From assembly GCA_963971575.1 (NCBI GenBank), contig OZ020611.1, positions 221,456,260 through 221,520,259 on the forward strand: a DNA stretch of 64,000 nucleotides. Direction: 5' to 3'. The stretch comes from Liopterus haemorrhoidalis. Taxonomy: Eukaryota; Arthropoda; Insecta; Coleoptera; Dytiscidae. Below are positions 1-10,585 of the stretch, piece after piece. The notes beneath the pieces were generated by a model. It made no database searches and had not been told where the DNA came from. It was given only the letters and a program-made list of their open reading frames with translations. A program made the position numbers and the translations under genes. Numbering within the stretch: position 1 is the stretch's first letter; the number at the start of each line of letters is the position of its first letter.

Positions 1-448
1 ATTAGTCAAGAAATATTCCAGTACATTATTCAGAGGTTGAATTACAGAAAATTTCCCGCCTGATGGGTCCCGAAACAATTAACAGATATCATGAAAGAAA
101 AAAAGAAAAAACATTTGTCAAGAACTTCTTATCGACGTATCGACGTGAAGGAGATGATTTTCCCATGAATATCACCACCGGGGACGAAAGTTGGGTTCAT
201 CACTATGAACCTCGTGAACATGTTTATGGAACATCGTCATTCATGCCGAATATCTGTCGAAGGGATCAACGATTAATTCAATAAGATACTGCAAAACTTT
301 ACGATTACTAAAGAAGCGTATCCGTAGAGTAAGGCCGGGAAGAACGAATTTTTTCTTACACCACGACAACGCCAGACCACATTGCAGCAACGAAGCGATC
401 AAGGCAGTGGCGAGCCTGAAATTCACGGTTGTATCGTACCCTCCATAC

Positions 449-1072
449 CAGTGTTTCTCAACCTTTTATGGCATGGGACCCCCAAAAATAACGTAAATAT
501 TGTCTGCGACCCCCCTATATATATATATATATATACATATATATAGAGAGAGAGAGAGGGATCACAAGGTGTGTGATCAAGGGTAGAGGAAACACGATGT
601 TTCTCGAAAAGACGATGTGTGAGCAAGATGGGAAAAAAATTGGGTGAAATAATGATTTTATATAGGAACGTATGGCGTGTTGGGTATATTTGAATAAAGC
701 TTTTGAAAAGAAACAACTTTTACATAAACATGTTTTTAATATCTGTTATGGTTACCTATAATGGCTTTCGCATCCTTACCCATTAGTTATCAGTAGCTCG
801 GAGCATAACAAAAAATATTGCACGTTCAAGTCGTACCTGCTTGAAAGTACTTGAAGTACCTCCAACGCGAACCGTTTAAATTAGTTGTCAAAATAAGTAT
901 AATTTATTTTATTTATGTTTAAAAGGTATATTTTAATGAATATAAATGTCATATATTTATGAATATATCTTGCAATATTGAGAGTTTTTCTATTATAATT
1001 TCATGCTTCGATCTTATATGACATCGCGGCCCCCCGACGAAGTTTTCACGGCCCCCCGGTTGAGAAACGCTG
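449..1072. mobile_element. non-autonomous hAT element with 8-bp TSD
   Basis: The ends are inverted repeats: CAGTGTTTCTCAACC at 449-463 and GGTTGAGAAACGCTG at 1058-1072. They are flanked by an 8-bp target duplication with one mismatch, CTCCATAC (441-448) and CTCTATAC (1073-1080). CAGNG-type ends plus an 8-bp duplication define the hAT superfamily. The 624-bp interior has no transposase and carries a dinucleotide repeat, so it must have been mobilised in trans. It landed in the codons of the third catalytic block of a mariner transposase. Confidence 0.9.
516..559. repeat. (TA)n/(GA)n microsatellite
   Basis: An AT dinucleotide run passes directly into a GA run inside the hAT MITE. It has no gene content. 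Confidence 0.95.
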
Positions 1073-1708
1073 CTCTATACAGTCCTGATTTGGCACCTTC
1101 ATATTTCTGGTTGTACCCCAAGTTGAAGGACGTATTGAAAGGCGAACATTTTCAAACGCTGGAGTTCGGGCTGCTGTTCACAATTAGATGAACAGTAAAT
1201 AAGAAAGTTTTTTCATGGACGGAATGAAGAAATAGATTCAGCGTTTGGAGAAATGTGTTGCACTAAATGGTGATTATGTGGAAAAATAATTACGTACATT
1301 GGTAGTATAATAAATCCACTTCATTTTGAGACTGGTTTTATTATTTTGTCTTTAGCTATTGTTATTTTATAGAGTTGGAGACCTTTATATCAATCCGCCC
1401 TCGTGTATTAATAAAATTGGAGGCTATATTTGTTATTTTTTTTTTCAAACTGATATTTGGCTTCTATGCGTTTCAGATGATTATAAGATTATGTGTTTAT
1501 AAAATACTACTCGTCCCGTCCGAAAATAGGTATACATTACTTAAAAACTGGGGATTAACGAAAGTAATATTATCTTGATCTTTTTTTGTTTTAATATCTA
1601 AGTAAGTGGTTGGTGACAACTAATAAACAAATGGCGCGTAAATAGTTTTGCATGTGAGAAAAGCAATTCACAAAAAAAGTAGTTTAGATAAATTAAAGCT
1701 GTGACATC

Positions 1709-2082
1709 AAAATTGTGTTGAATTGCAAGGAAGACGTTTCAAATCGACTTAAACCGCAACCGCCAAATAGTCCTGATTTTAATGATTGGATCTTGGCTTT
1801 TTCAATTCTATACAATCGTTACAACATACAGCTTCACCGAATATAATTGACGAACTGACTGAATGCGTACAAAATGCATTTAATACATTATATATACAAA
1901 CCCTTGATAATGTTTTTCTAATATTGCAAACTTGTCTAGAAGCAACCATGTTAGCAAAAGGAGGAAATTCCTATATGATTCTGCACATTAATAAGGCAAA
2001 ACTTCATCGTAAGGGACGATTACAAACAATATTACCATGTTCCATACAAGCTGTGGAGACAGCCACGTCCTTGTTAAATTGA
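1709..2082 (+). pseudogene. plant-type mariner-like transposase, C-terminal remnant
   Basis: The sequence encodes the third catalytic block and C-terminal domain of an IS630/Tc1/mariner transposase of the plant-like lineage (D,D39D in plants). Visible motifs are QPPNSPDFN near 1757-1783, containing the third Asp, then after a one-base frameshift LDLGFFNSIQSLQ, SPNIIDEL, TLDNVFLILQTC, KGGNSYMILHI and KLHRKGRLQT. In plant elements the same order (QPPNSPD, LDLGFF, IQSLQ, IDEL, LQSC, KGGN-Y-IPH) is typical; that comparison is from memory of the family. The N-terminal DNA-binding domain and the first two catalytic blocks are gone. The matching second copy at 50312-50645 shows that this is a repeated element, not chance. 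Confidence 0.8.
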
Positions 2083-2125
2083 ATATTTTTGCATTATTCT
2101 TTGTTTTACTAGATATTTGTAACTA

Positions 2126-3375
2126 TCAGGCCTACAAATATGAAATGCGGATTTTTTTCAAACTTGCCGCGCAAACAGAGTGTATAGTTCAAAGTTTCAA
2201 CACATATGGCGTTTTGTTAAGTTATCATTAAGTGTCAAATGCGTATAGGTTATAATTTGAAAAGTGATCATATAGTTTTGTTTTACTGTGTTAAAAATGT
2301 CAAATTTTGTGCCAAATAAAGAGCATTCGCGGACAGTACTACTGTTTTGTTTTCATTTGAAAAAAACTGCTGCTGACTCATACCGACTGCTTCGAGAAGC
2401 TTATGGTGAATATGCTCCATCGCAAGATACGTGTGAACGATGGTTTCGGCGTTTCAAAAGTGGTGACTTTGATCTTACAGACAAAGAACATGGAAAACCT
2501 CCAAAAAAATATGAATATACAAAATTGGAAACATTGCTACAGGAAGACGATAGTCAATAACAAAAACAACTAGCACAGCAGTTAGACGTTAGTCAACAAG
2601 CTGTTTCCAATCGCCTACGAGAGATGGGTAAGATCCAGAAAGTCGGCAGATGGATTCCACACACATTGAATGAGAAGCAGATGGAAAAACGCAAAAACAC
2701 AAAAAGAAAGTCTTTTTTGCATCGTATCATTACTGGCGATGAAAAATGGTTTTATTTTGAAAATTCCAAACGCAAAAAATCATGGGTGAACCCATCCACA
2801 TCAACTGCAAGACCGAATCGCTTTGGCAAAAAGACAATGCTCTGTACTTGGTGGGATCAAAAGGGTGTGGTCTATTATGAATTGTTAAAACCTGGTGAAA
2901 CAGTTAATACCCAACGCTACCAACAACAACTGATCAAATTGAACCATTCGCTGCTCATAAAACGACCAGAATACGAAAGAAGATGCTGTCATCTTTCTTC
3001 AGTATAACGCTGCATCACATAAGGCAAAAGCAGTTTGCAACACATTGGAGGTACTCAAGTGGGAAGTGCTACCTCATGCCGCTTACTCACCAGACTTGGC
3101 CCTTTCAGATTACCACTTGTTCTCATCGATGGATCACGCACTTGCCGAGCAGCACTTTTGTTCATATGAAAATGTGAAAGAATGGCTAGATGAATGGTTT
3201 GCGGGGAAAGGGGAAGAGTTCTACTGGCGAGGTATTCACAAATTGCCTGAAAGATGGGAAAAATGTATAACTTGTAATGGAGCATACTTTGAATAAATAA
3301 ACTTTTACTGTTCTTTTGAGTTTAATGTGTTTTATTTAAAAAAAAAAAAAATCCGCATTTCATGTGTAGACCTGG
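2126..3375 (+). mobile_element. mauritiana-type mariner nested in the plant-type element
   Basis: This 1250-bp element has inverted ends: TCAGGCCTACAAATATGA on the left, and the right end reverse-complements to CCAGGTCTACACATGA. TA duplications lie at 2124-2125 and 3376-3377. The ends resemble Mos1/mauritiana mariner termini. The uninterrupted sister sequence at 50661-50710 shows the pre-insertion site (a single TA at 50685-50686 between the same flanks), which proves both boundaries. Confidence 0.92.
2288..3296 (+). pseudogene. mariner transposase (mauritiana-type), inactive
   Basis: The ATG at 2288 opens an almost full-length mariner transposase. The N-terminal helix-turn-helix region (LLREAYGEYAPSQDTCERWF) is followed by an in-frame TAA at 2558-2560. 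The same frame continues with the second DNA-binding region and the first catalytic block TGDEKWFY. About a dozen residues are missing before KRKSFLHR, where other mariners have a longer linker. A frameshift near 2975 moves the rest into another frame. There the second catalytic block reads LQYNAASH in place of the usual HDN motif, so the catalytic Asp is absent. The third block AYSPDLALSDYHLF is kept, and LPERWEKCITCNGAYFE ends the protein at 3296. It cannot be functional. Confidence 0.9.
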
Positions 3376-3483
3376 TATTTCATAAATAAAACCATTCTAA
3401 TTAATTAAAATTGTAAATGTTTGTCCTATTTTCGGACAAGAAAAAAATTAAAATGTATACCATATTTTCGGACGGAGCGTGTA

Positions 3484-4095
3484 ATAATTACTTTTCTATA
3501 TTTTCTGTAAATTGCTCTTTGAAAACAGTAAATTTTGTAAAGTAAAAATGTTATAGAACCATTTTTTCATTTCTTCATAAGTGTAATATTGACAGTACTT
3601 TTGAAACAATTCCCTTCTTTACACAAAATAAATAATAGGAAATGAATATTTTGGCGATCCCGCAAGTGTTCTGGGTGGATGTTTGTGATGCTGCGGTGTT
3701 TTAGACAAATGAGTGCGGAAGGGCTGATCTCAGTCCGGATTTCTGAGCGTTTATCGTCAATGCAGATTCAAGCCACAATTCTACAAACACACTTATATCC
3801 CGACGCCCGTCGCTCGACGCTTCTCTCTCGCAATATCGCCTGCTTCCAGGCACTTCCTGGGGATAAGGGATCTTAAAACCGACACACATTACATTTTAAC
3901 GTTTAATTCCTTCAAGAAATTGTTCAAAATACAACTTAATTACTTGAAGCAAGTTTAAAAGTTGTTTCATGATAATACTTCGTGGAATCACGGACGAAAT
4001 GTCACCAAAATTTTAATAATGCTTCACAGAACTACGAAATAACAAAATATGTGAAGCGTAAAATTCCACACATTTCAGGGTTCCGTAGGTACAAT
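3484..4095. other. no gene recognised
   Basis: About 600 bp. A locally GC-richer patch at 3650-3880 has short open frames on both strands, but none resembles a protein I know. The stretch at 4045-4095 (TTTCAGGGTTCCGTAGGTA) resembles the right end of repeat family A in reverse. Confidence 0.5.
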
Positions 4096-4258
4096 TCAGT
4101 TTTCTAAAGAAATCTGTTCAATGGCAAATGAATGAAACGAGAACCAACTTATTTATATTTTTCTCACACACATGCCCTACAAGCTTAAAATAAATATATA
4201 AATATGTTGAATCGTGATTTGTTTATTTGTCATTGAACAGACTTCTTTATAAAACTGA
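4096..4258. repeat. inverted repeat (about 65-bp arms)
   Basis: The left arm begins TCAGTTTTCTAAAGAAAT and the right arm reverse-complements to TCAGTTTTATAAAGAAGT. Both continue through CTGTTCAATG-C/A-CAAAT. The loop is about 30 bp. It could be the core of a small foldback element; no clear target duplication was seen. Confidence 0.65.
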
Positions 4259-4369
4259 CCTTTATCTAGTAAGTAATGACGGTCAATAGGGGTCACCACT
4301 TTGAATGCTTAACAGGATATTTTTGCTATAATCACATTAAAATGAGCAATACATGGGTGGGATGAAAAA

Positions 4370-5313
4370 AAAGGCGAACGAAAATGAAAGATTTTCACTC
4401 CGAAGTTGGTATCTCAAAACATGGTTTTCGAAGGATTCAACAGCTTCTTGAGGTGATGAAAATCGCTGTCAACACATTTTTTGTTTGACATTGAGGACAA
4501 TGAGACATTAATTCGATGTTTTTCTGCTTCAAACAATCAATTCTTTGACGTGCTGTATGGGAGCTTGCATTGTCATGATGAAGAATGATGCGACGTTTTT
4601 GGTTGTTTTTCCTGATTTTATCAATGACTTCTGGCAAACAAATTGTTGCATACCATTCAGCATTAATTGTTCTCCGATCCTCTAAAGGAATTGTTGCGAC
4701 ATATCCAGTACAACAGAAGAAACAAGCGATTATTTTCTTGGAAGTTTTTCGTGAACGAACAAGTTTTGTGGGTTTCGGGTCATCTTGGTAGACCCAAACA
4801 ATGGATTGTTGTTTAGTTTCCGGTTCATATGAATAAATCCAAGTTTCGTCATCTATAACGATGTTGTATACGAATTTTGCAGTGCCTAGGTTGAATTTTT
4901 TTTAGCATTCCCTTACACCAATCAACACGAGACTTTTTTTGAGGTTCGGTCAAATTATGCGGAATCCATCGGGAACAGATCTTTTTCACAGCTAAATGTT
5001 CATGCAAAATCGAATGTATTGCAGTCTGCGATATGCCAAAAGATCTATCTCACGGTAAGTCACATGCCGATCTTCTTCAATAATTTTGCGCACAGCATCG
5101 ATGTTTCTTTGAATTACAACCGATTTTGGTCAACCTTCACGAGATTTATCACTGATGGACGCACGACCACGACGGAATTCTGCAAACCAATTGTAAACAG
5201 TCTTTTCTGATTGTGCATCATTAAGTTGAACGAAGCGAATCTATGTATTATTGTTGAGTTAGGCCTTTACTAAAATCGTAAAAAATCATCAAACCTGCAC
5301 GAGTAATATCCAT
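4370..5313 (-). pseudogene. mariner transposase remnant, third catalytic Asp deleted
   Basis: Read on the minus strand, MDITRAGLMIFYDFSKGLTQQ starts at 5313. It is followed by KTVYNWFAEFRRGRASISD (DNA-binding domain), IDAVRKIIEEDRHVTYREI, SRWIPHNLTEPQ, DDETWIYSYEPE (first Asp), and ILHHDNASSHTARQ near 4560-4600 (second Asp). Directly after ELMSH the sequence jumps, so the YSPDLAP block with the third Asp has been lost; QRFSSPQEAVESF follows. Several stops and frameshifts are present. No terminal inverted repeats were identified. Its N-terminal style (GLTQQ, VYNWFAEF) matches the element at 41020-41600, so the two are probably related. Confidence 0.85.
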
Positions 5314-5764
5314 TTTTGCAACGTTTTTCAACGTTTTTTTCAACGCTCACTGTCAACAAACTACTCGGTCAATTTATAAGCTGCCACTAATTTCACAAAA
5401 ACAAATGTCAAGTTTTATGAGTATAGTAATGACACACTTCAATATTGCCATGTAGTGGTCGTTTGTAAAAAGATAAAAGGAAACCGTCGTATTTGTGACC
5501 GCGCAAGGTTTCTTGTACTGAGCATGTGTAAGATTTTATTTAATTATTTTTTTATTGTTTCATTTATTCGTTGCGTCTGACACAGGCTTCAGACGCAAAT
5601 AACAAGAGTTGCTGCGCGCAAAAAAATTTTAACTAACTATTTTATTTTTTCTTTTTACCACTGTGGATAAACAATTTGAACGATTTTTAGCTTGTCATGA
5701 TATTGATGTTTTGAAATATTATATTCAACAACTTTTCAAAAAATTTCGTTAATTTGATATGCCA
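5314..5764. other. no gene recognised
   Basis: About 450 bp of AT-rich sequence between a mariner remnant and a LINE fragment. It may include the lost 5' end of the mariner, but no terminal repeat could be paired. Confidence 0.4.
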
Positions 5765-6820
5765 CTAAAATTTTGTTCGCAATGCCGTAATATATAACAA
5801 CAGAGAGTCGAGCACTTTCGTAACCGCAGAAGGATTAAGACAGGGAGGAGGATTAAGTCCTACACTCTTTATAACTTTTATGGACGAAATTATAAAAAAG
5901 AGTAAAAAAGAAACGTCTAAATTCAGAATTGGATACAGGAACATGCGAATAACAGAAATATCGGAAGGAGTATTTGCAGATGACGTAGTAATAATAGCAA
6001 AAGGAAGAAACGAATTGCAAGGAAATCTAAATATATGGAATAAAACATTCAAAGAATATAATATGACAATGAACAAAAGTAAGACTTAAGTTATGATTAT
6101 TGGAGCAGATGAAGACTTAAATATAAGAATCGAAGACACGAACATAGAACAAGTCAAGAATATCAGATATTTAGGAGTAGATATACGAGATGATGGAAAA
6201 CAGGAAATGGAGATAAGCACAAGAATTGAGAAAGCAATGAAACTCTACTATGATATAAATAGTACTCTTATTAACAAAAAAGAAATAACAAAAGAGACAA
6301 AAATGAATATATTTAAAACAATATACAGACCGGTACTGACTTTTGGATGCGAAACGTAGAACTTTCAAGAAGGGAAAAGAATAAAATACAAGCTGCAGAA
6401 ATGAAGTATTTAAGAAGGGTGAAAGGTGTGACTAAAATGGATAGAATTAAAAGTACGGAGATAAGGAAAGAACTTAACATAGAAGCAATAGATAAATTCA
6501 TAGAAAATAGGCAACTAAGCTGGTGGGGACATATGCACAGACTACAAGAAATAATAAAAGTGAAGCAAGTCTGGGAGACAAGAACATACGGAAAGAACAA
6601 GACAAGAAAATAGGAAGACCAAGAAACACATGGGACAAAACATTAAAAGATATATTAGAAGAGAGAGGAAAAACGACTGTAGAAGCCAAAAAAATGACGA
6701 AGAATAAAAAAGAATGGGCTAACTTCGTATATAAATACGTAGATACGCATTTTACGCTATAGAACAAAACAAAAAAATGAAAGAGAGAAAGAAATGCAGC
6801 CTACACCATATATGGTAGAA
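5765..6820 (+). pseudogene. non-LTR retrotransposon, 3' half of reverse transcriptase ORF
   Basis: This is a 5'-truncated LINE. The reverse transcriptase core is visible: TFVTAEGLRQGGGLSPTLF (from about 5808), then the catalytic FADDVVIIA near 5970-5996, then IRYLGVDIRDDGKQEMEIS and IYRPVLTFGCET. The frame is broken by in-frame stops at 6087-6089 and 6357-6359, the latter where a Trp codon is expected after CET, and by frameshifts near 6350 and 6600. The C-terminal region has SWWGHMHRL and KIGRPRNTWDKTLKDIL, typical of the tail of several LINE clades. The copy ends in a short AT-rich tail and a (TA)n run at 6828. The clade was not assigned. Confidence 0.85.
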
Positions 6821-6827
6821 GGCTTTT

Positions 6828-6851
6828 AGATATATATATATATATATATAT
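6828..6851. repeat. (TA)n microsatellite
   Basis: A pure TA run directly after the LINE 3' end; it may be the retrotransposon's tail or its target. Confidence 0.9.
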
Positions 6852-6906
6852 ACTAAAATTTTGTTGATAAATATTTTTTAACGCCATGTGTTTTTTCTTG
6901 TATACA

Positions 6907-6960
6907 TTGAAAATTTGGCATACATACAGTTTATTAAACTGTATGTATGCCAAATTTCAA
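6907..6960. repeat. perfect short hairpin joined to a family A fragment
   Basis: The arms TTGAAAATTTGGCATACAT and ATGTATGCCAAATTTCAA pair over about 25 bp with almost no loop. The right arm continues into a minus-strand fragment of repeat family A (CCAAATTTCAAC, then CAGCTGTTTGGC to about 6995). The hairpin therefore looks like an inverted duplication of family A sequence. Confidence 0.75.
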
Positions 6961-6995
6961 CTATCTAACTCCAGCTGTTTGGCACTAATACCGTA

Positions 6996-8040
6996 CGGTA
7001 ATTTCATGATCATACCTACGAAATCCCAACTAAATTAATAAATCTTGCTTGCTTAAGCCTGAAATCTGTAAAAAATAATATAAATTAGGACAAAAAATCA
7101 ATATTCATCACATCTTTTATGTCCGAATTTCTACGATAAAATAAAATGTTGATAAAATTTTAAAAGAAATGTCAAATATATGATTTCTCTATAACTCTTC
7201 CTTCCCTCCTCTCAAACTATTAATAAATTTGATTGAAAGAAAACATCAAAGAAGATCCATAAACCACAAAACTTTTAAAACTTTTTACCCAGAAAAATAG
7301 TCTACAAAAACATTCTACAGATTTTTTTTCTCTACAGTCCATAAAAAACTAGCAAAAAGATATATGAAGGTATAATTTACATTACGAAAACCCTTGTTGC
7401 AACGTTTATGACAATATATCTCGCTGAATAGCCATTTCTGCGATACAGGGAAAAATAAATACTAGTTCCTACCGAATTTGCAATTCTGCATATTTTTATC
7501 TTCCGTAATATCTCTGCCAGCAAAGTGAGACATTCTTGTGAAATATAAGAAGCTGACTGTACGATCCTGGCATCCCGAACCCACTGGGGGTTGGGGGGTT
7601 TGGGTTAACCAACCACCAACGCCAACTAGCGCAGAAAGAACTAATTACGCTTATCAGCACACTATGTCATTTCCTTTATTCTTCCATCATGTCTTCTCCT
7701 ACAATCACGTTTTGTAATGTAAGGGTTTAATTTTAGATTGCGTTCTCTAATTGAAACATAAAATAATTAGAGTATTTTTAGAAAGGTTTCATAAATACGA
7801 ATTACAATAGGTGAACAAAGGATTAGAAACTCAGGTACATTTATAAGTACAATGTAAATACTTCCCAAAGAAAGAATTTATATTCTTAGAATAAAGTTTA
7901 TTTACTGAAATCATTTTATAATTTAACAAATTATATTATCATCATCGTCCAAGTCCATCTACTTCTAACGTGTGTTATTACTTGCCAATTAGCTAAATCA
8001 AATTTCCCTATATTCGATTCCACATTATCCTTCCATCTTT
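6996..8040. other. no gene recognised
   Basis: About 1 kb without a credible coding frame, RNA gene or paired element ends. A G-rich patch (ACTGGGGGTTGGGGGGTTTG) lies near 7580-7605. Confidence 0.4.
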
Positions 8041-8690
8041 TTACCGACCGCCAACATATATAAGAGAGGTATTGTGATCATACCAATTTTGACGTTTCGA
8101 GATTTCGATGGATCTCTACGAATTGAGGTCCCTACAGAACGTTTTGACTATTTTTAGCATGATGTCTGTCGGTCTGTCTGTCCGTCTGTCTGTCTGTCCG
8201 TCTGTCTGTCTGTCTGTCCGTCTGTCCATCTGTCTGTGTACACGTGCAGAGCAAATTCGGCTGAAAGGATTTTTATGAAACTTCATATTTAAGCTTTTGC
8301 CATCAATGGCACGAGTTGATCAACTTTTAGTAAAAATCGGTTGACTAAAAATGGGAGTTTACTCGTGTCGATTTTAAGATTTTTGCGAATATTTCACAAC
8401 AAAACAAAATTTTATTAAACAAAAGTTGCTATAAAAGCAATAACTAATAACTTTTATTTGAGACGTTTTTTGATAAAACGAAAAATTTCAAATAATTTCT
8501 GTAAAATTTTTCGTAATTTGCAAGTCTCAATTTTTTCATATTTATATGTAACGTTTCCATGGTCATGATAAATAATATCTCTGTTAGAAAATATTAGGTG
8601 AAGTTATTTCTACTCTGCTGCTAGAATGTAATTTATATAAGTACTTTATGATGGCGGTCGGTCCTGTGGTGGCCACAGCTGATTTTTTTA
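8041..8690 (+). mobile_element. repeat family B, copy 1 (ORF-less TIR element)
   Basis: The left end TTACCGACCGCCA (8041-8053) is inverted at 8652-8664 as TGGCGGTCGGTCC, giving 11-12-bp inverted ends around about 620 bp. Inside are GAGAGGTATTGTGATCAT, a block ending AGCATGATGTCTGTC, a GTCT-rich microsatellite and an AT-rich core with no ORF. Related copies lie at 48941-50300 (minus, with a mariner inside) and 10990-11345 (minus, partial). The superfamily is unknown. Family C shares the central 150-200 bp. Confidence 0.65.
8161..8243. repeat. (GTCT)n-type microsatellite
   Basis: Imperfect GTCTGTCTGTCC repeats inside family B; the same feature recurs in copies of families A and B. Confidence 0.9.
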
Positions 8691-8694
8691 AAAT

Positions 8695-9160
8695 CATTTT
8701 TAGGGTTTTGCAGGTATGACCACCAAAAAACCCTTATACCGTCACTCATGTGTCTGTCTGTACGGTAGAAATTGTATCCAAACGGCTGAACATAGAAAGT
8801 TAAAATTTGGTATACTTATACAACTTTTTGACCCACATATAAGAAAACTATAGAGAGTTCAAAAAATTACAGCGCGGGATAAATATAAACAAATATGTAT
8901 TTAATAAAAAAATAAATATTTTTTTAAATTTGTCCTACACTTCAGTGGTACAGTGTACAGTGTAGGACAGACCGTTCGGCTAGACTATGATTAACCGTTC
9001 CTGTCCGTTCCAAACATTTTAATGTCGAAATATTTGACATAAATTTTTTATCTTTGACTTCAATATTGGACTGAGGATGATTGGATATCCAAACGAAACG
9101 TCTCTGTAATATTTTACAATAAATTACTGACGATTATTGAACAAGAATTTTACTCAATAA

Positions 9161-9199
<39 letters not shown>

Positions 9200-10243
9200 G
9201 TATAGGACAGACCGTTCGGCTAGACTATGATTAACCGTTCCTGTCCGTTCCAAACATTTTAATGTGGAAATACATGATTTTATACATTTGACTATAACAT
9301 TGGACTGAGGATGATTGGATTATCAATCGAAACGTCTCGATAATTTTTATAATAATATATGACGATTATGAAATAAGAATTTTATTTAATACCCATATTA
9401 ATTTCGTCAAGAACTTTCTTTCGATTCGTATATATATATTAATTAGATTTTTGCCAAAAATGTGTCAAAAAACTTTTGTCCCCCACCCTATCTCCCAAAG
9501 GGATTGATCTAAAAATCAAAAAAAAAAAATCTCCGTAATATGAAGATACATATTGATGCGAGCCAAAATAGTTCAACAGGAATTTTTGATCAAAAATAAA
9601 TTTATACAAAAATTTTTTTGTCATTGATAAAAAAAATATTTTTTTAAATTTTATTGTGCGGTATCAAAAGAAAGCTCTTAAGACGTAGATTACGAAACTA
9701 TATATAGTTTTTTGAAATTCGTTTCTTTTAACCATATTTAGAAAAAATGTGCAAAAGTTCTTAGTCCCACACCCTTTTACCAAAAAGGGTTAAATAAAAA
9801 ATCTGAAAAAATTATAGGTAATGTATATTTATCTGAGCCGGAAACGTACGACTGGAATTTTGGATCAGATTGTGTTATTGTAAAATATGGCAGTTTTTGT
9901 GTTTTTGAAAAAATAATTATTTTAGTTTAATTCATGGTTAAATTATGACTAATAATGTTATGGATTTTTTGTATTTATAGCTAAGATAGTGCGTATAATT
10001 TTTTGGAATTAAAAAATTAAAAATTAGTTTACTGCACATTCATATGAACCGAATTTTCAATGGAAGATTTCAATATTTTTGTATTAAAAAAGAAATCATA
10101 CCTTGTATAAGTTATGGAGGATATCAAATAAATAATCTTAAAACATAGATTAATGAACAAAATAATTTTCAAAAGTTTATCATTTTTGATTTTTTACAAC
10201 AATTTTGCCCCATACCAAATACCTACGAAATCTTTAAATGTGT
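8695..10243 (+). mobile_element. repeat family A, copy 1
   Basis: It starts TTAGGGTTTTGCAGGTATGA and ends near 10216-10243 with ACCTACGAAATCTTTAAATG. The right end reverse-complements to a diverged version of the left, so short inverted ends (AGGGTTTYGYAGGTA) are likely. The body holds landmarks common to all copies: ACCACCAAAAAACCCTTATA, TGTCTGTCTGTACGG, AGAAATTGTA-CCAAACGGCT, TTTTTGACCCACATA, TTGATCTAAAAATC, CAACAGGAATTTTTGATCA and GAGCCGGAAACGTACGA. No ORF is present. The body is interrupted at about 8941-9410 by a tandem repeat. Other copies lie at 21556, 42604, 54693, 58413 (minus) and 60571. Confidence 0.75.
8963..9400 (+). repeat. tandem pair of about 200-bp units with 240-bp period
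   Basis: Both units begin TAGGACAGACCGTTCGGC (8963 and 9203) and share CTAGACTATGATTAACCG, GTCCGTTCCAAACATTTT and a conserved CTGAGGATGATTGGAT...CGAAACGTCTC block (9071-9104 and 9305-9338). They are separated by a (TA)n run at about 9163-9197. The pair sits inside family A copy 1. The CTGANGA...GAAAC block looks like a hammerhead-ribozyme core, a feature known from Penelope-like retroelements. I saw no protein-coding part. Confidence 0.7.
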
Positions 10244-10585
10244 GAAAATGTATATTACTCATTAATTATTCGACTGCATTTCCGACAGCTTCGAATACCA
10301 TTGTAGAAAATTGAAAAGTTAGCACTATAAATATGTGTTGAATATAGTATTTTCGAGGATGTATACCATTTTATCTCTTGTAAAATATGTTGTGAAGCCA
10401 ATAGAATCCTTTATAAAACTATTTGCGTCCATCCTTCAATAGGATGCATATTATAAATAGCTTATCGCGTGAAACTAGATGCCAGAATCCGGCATTATGT
10501 GAGGCAGTAACATACCACACGACATATTCAAATAACCGCTCTTGTTCGTGGTATAGTACGCGATTCCACCGAGCTCCACGCACCG

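Larger units (their letters stand above)
1..1289 (+). pseudogene. mariner transposase remnant, split by a hAT MITE
   Basis: This is the decayed C-terminal two thirds of a mariner (IS630/Tc1/mariner, DD34D) transposase; its N-terminus lies outside the window. All three catalytic blocks can be read: TTGDESWVHHY with its Asp codon at about 183-185, HHDNARPH near 356-379, and PYSPDLAPS, whose Asp codon is at 1087-1089. The third block is cut in two by the 624-bp insertion at 449-1072; removing it and one 8-bp repeat joins PPY to SPDLAP. At least one frameshift (about 215-240) and an in-frame stop separate the first two blocks. The C-terminal LNGDYVEK ends in TAA at 1287-1289. In life this enzyme would cut and paste its own element at TA sites. 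It is certainly inactive now. The subfamily was not determined; the NFLSTYRREGDDF stretch resembles irritans-type elements. Confidence 0.85.
1510..3481 (+). mobile_element. plant-type mariner-like element, copy 1 (Stowaway-like ends)
   Basis: The left end reads CTCGTCCCGTCCGAAAATA after TA at 1508-1509. The right end, reverse-complemented, reads CACGCTCCGTCCGAAAATA, followed on the plus strand by TA at 3482-3483. The inverted repeats continue through GTATACATT. CTCCCTCCGTCC-type ends next to a TA duplication are the hallmark of plant Stowaway MITEs and their mariner-like partners. The interior encodes the C-terminal part of a matching transposase (1709-2082). A complete mauritiana-type mariner is nested at 2126-3375; without it the element is about 720 bp, so it is itself internally deleted. 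A second copy lies at 48901-50791. Confidence 0.85.

Noticed and set aside
3650..3890. Host exon in the GC-richer patch
   Set aside because: Overlapping frames of equal length on both strands, no homology and no splice context.
8161..8243. Regular GTCTGTCTGTCC repeats that could suggest a CRISPR or coding repeat
   Set aside because: The period is 4 bp without unique spacers, and the same tract recurs in other copies of families A and B, so it is an internal microsatellite.
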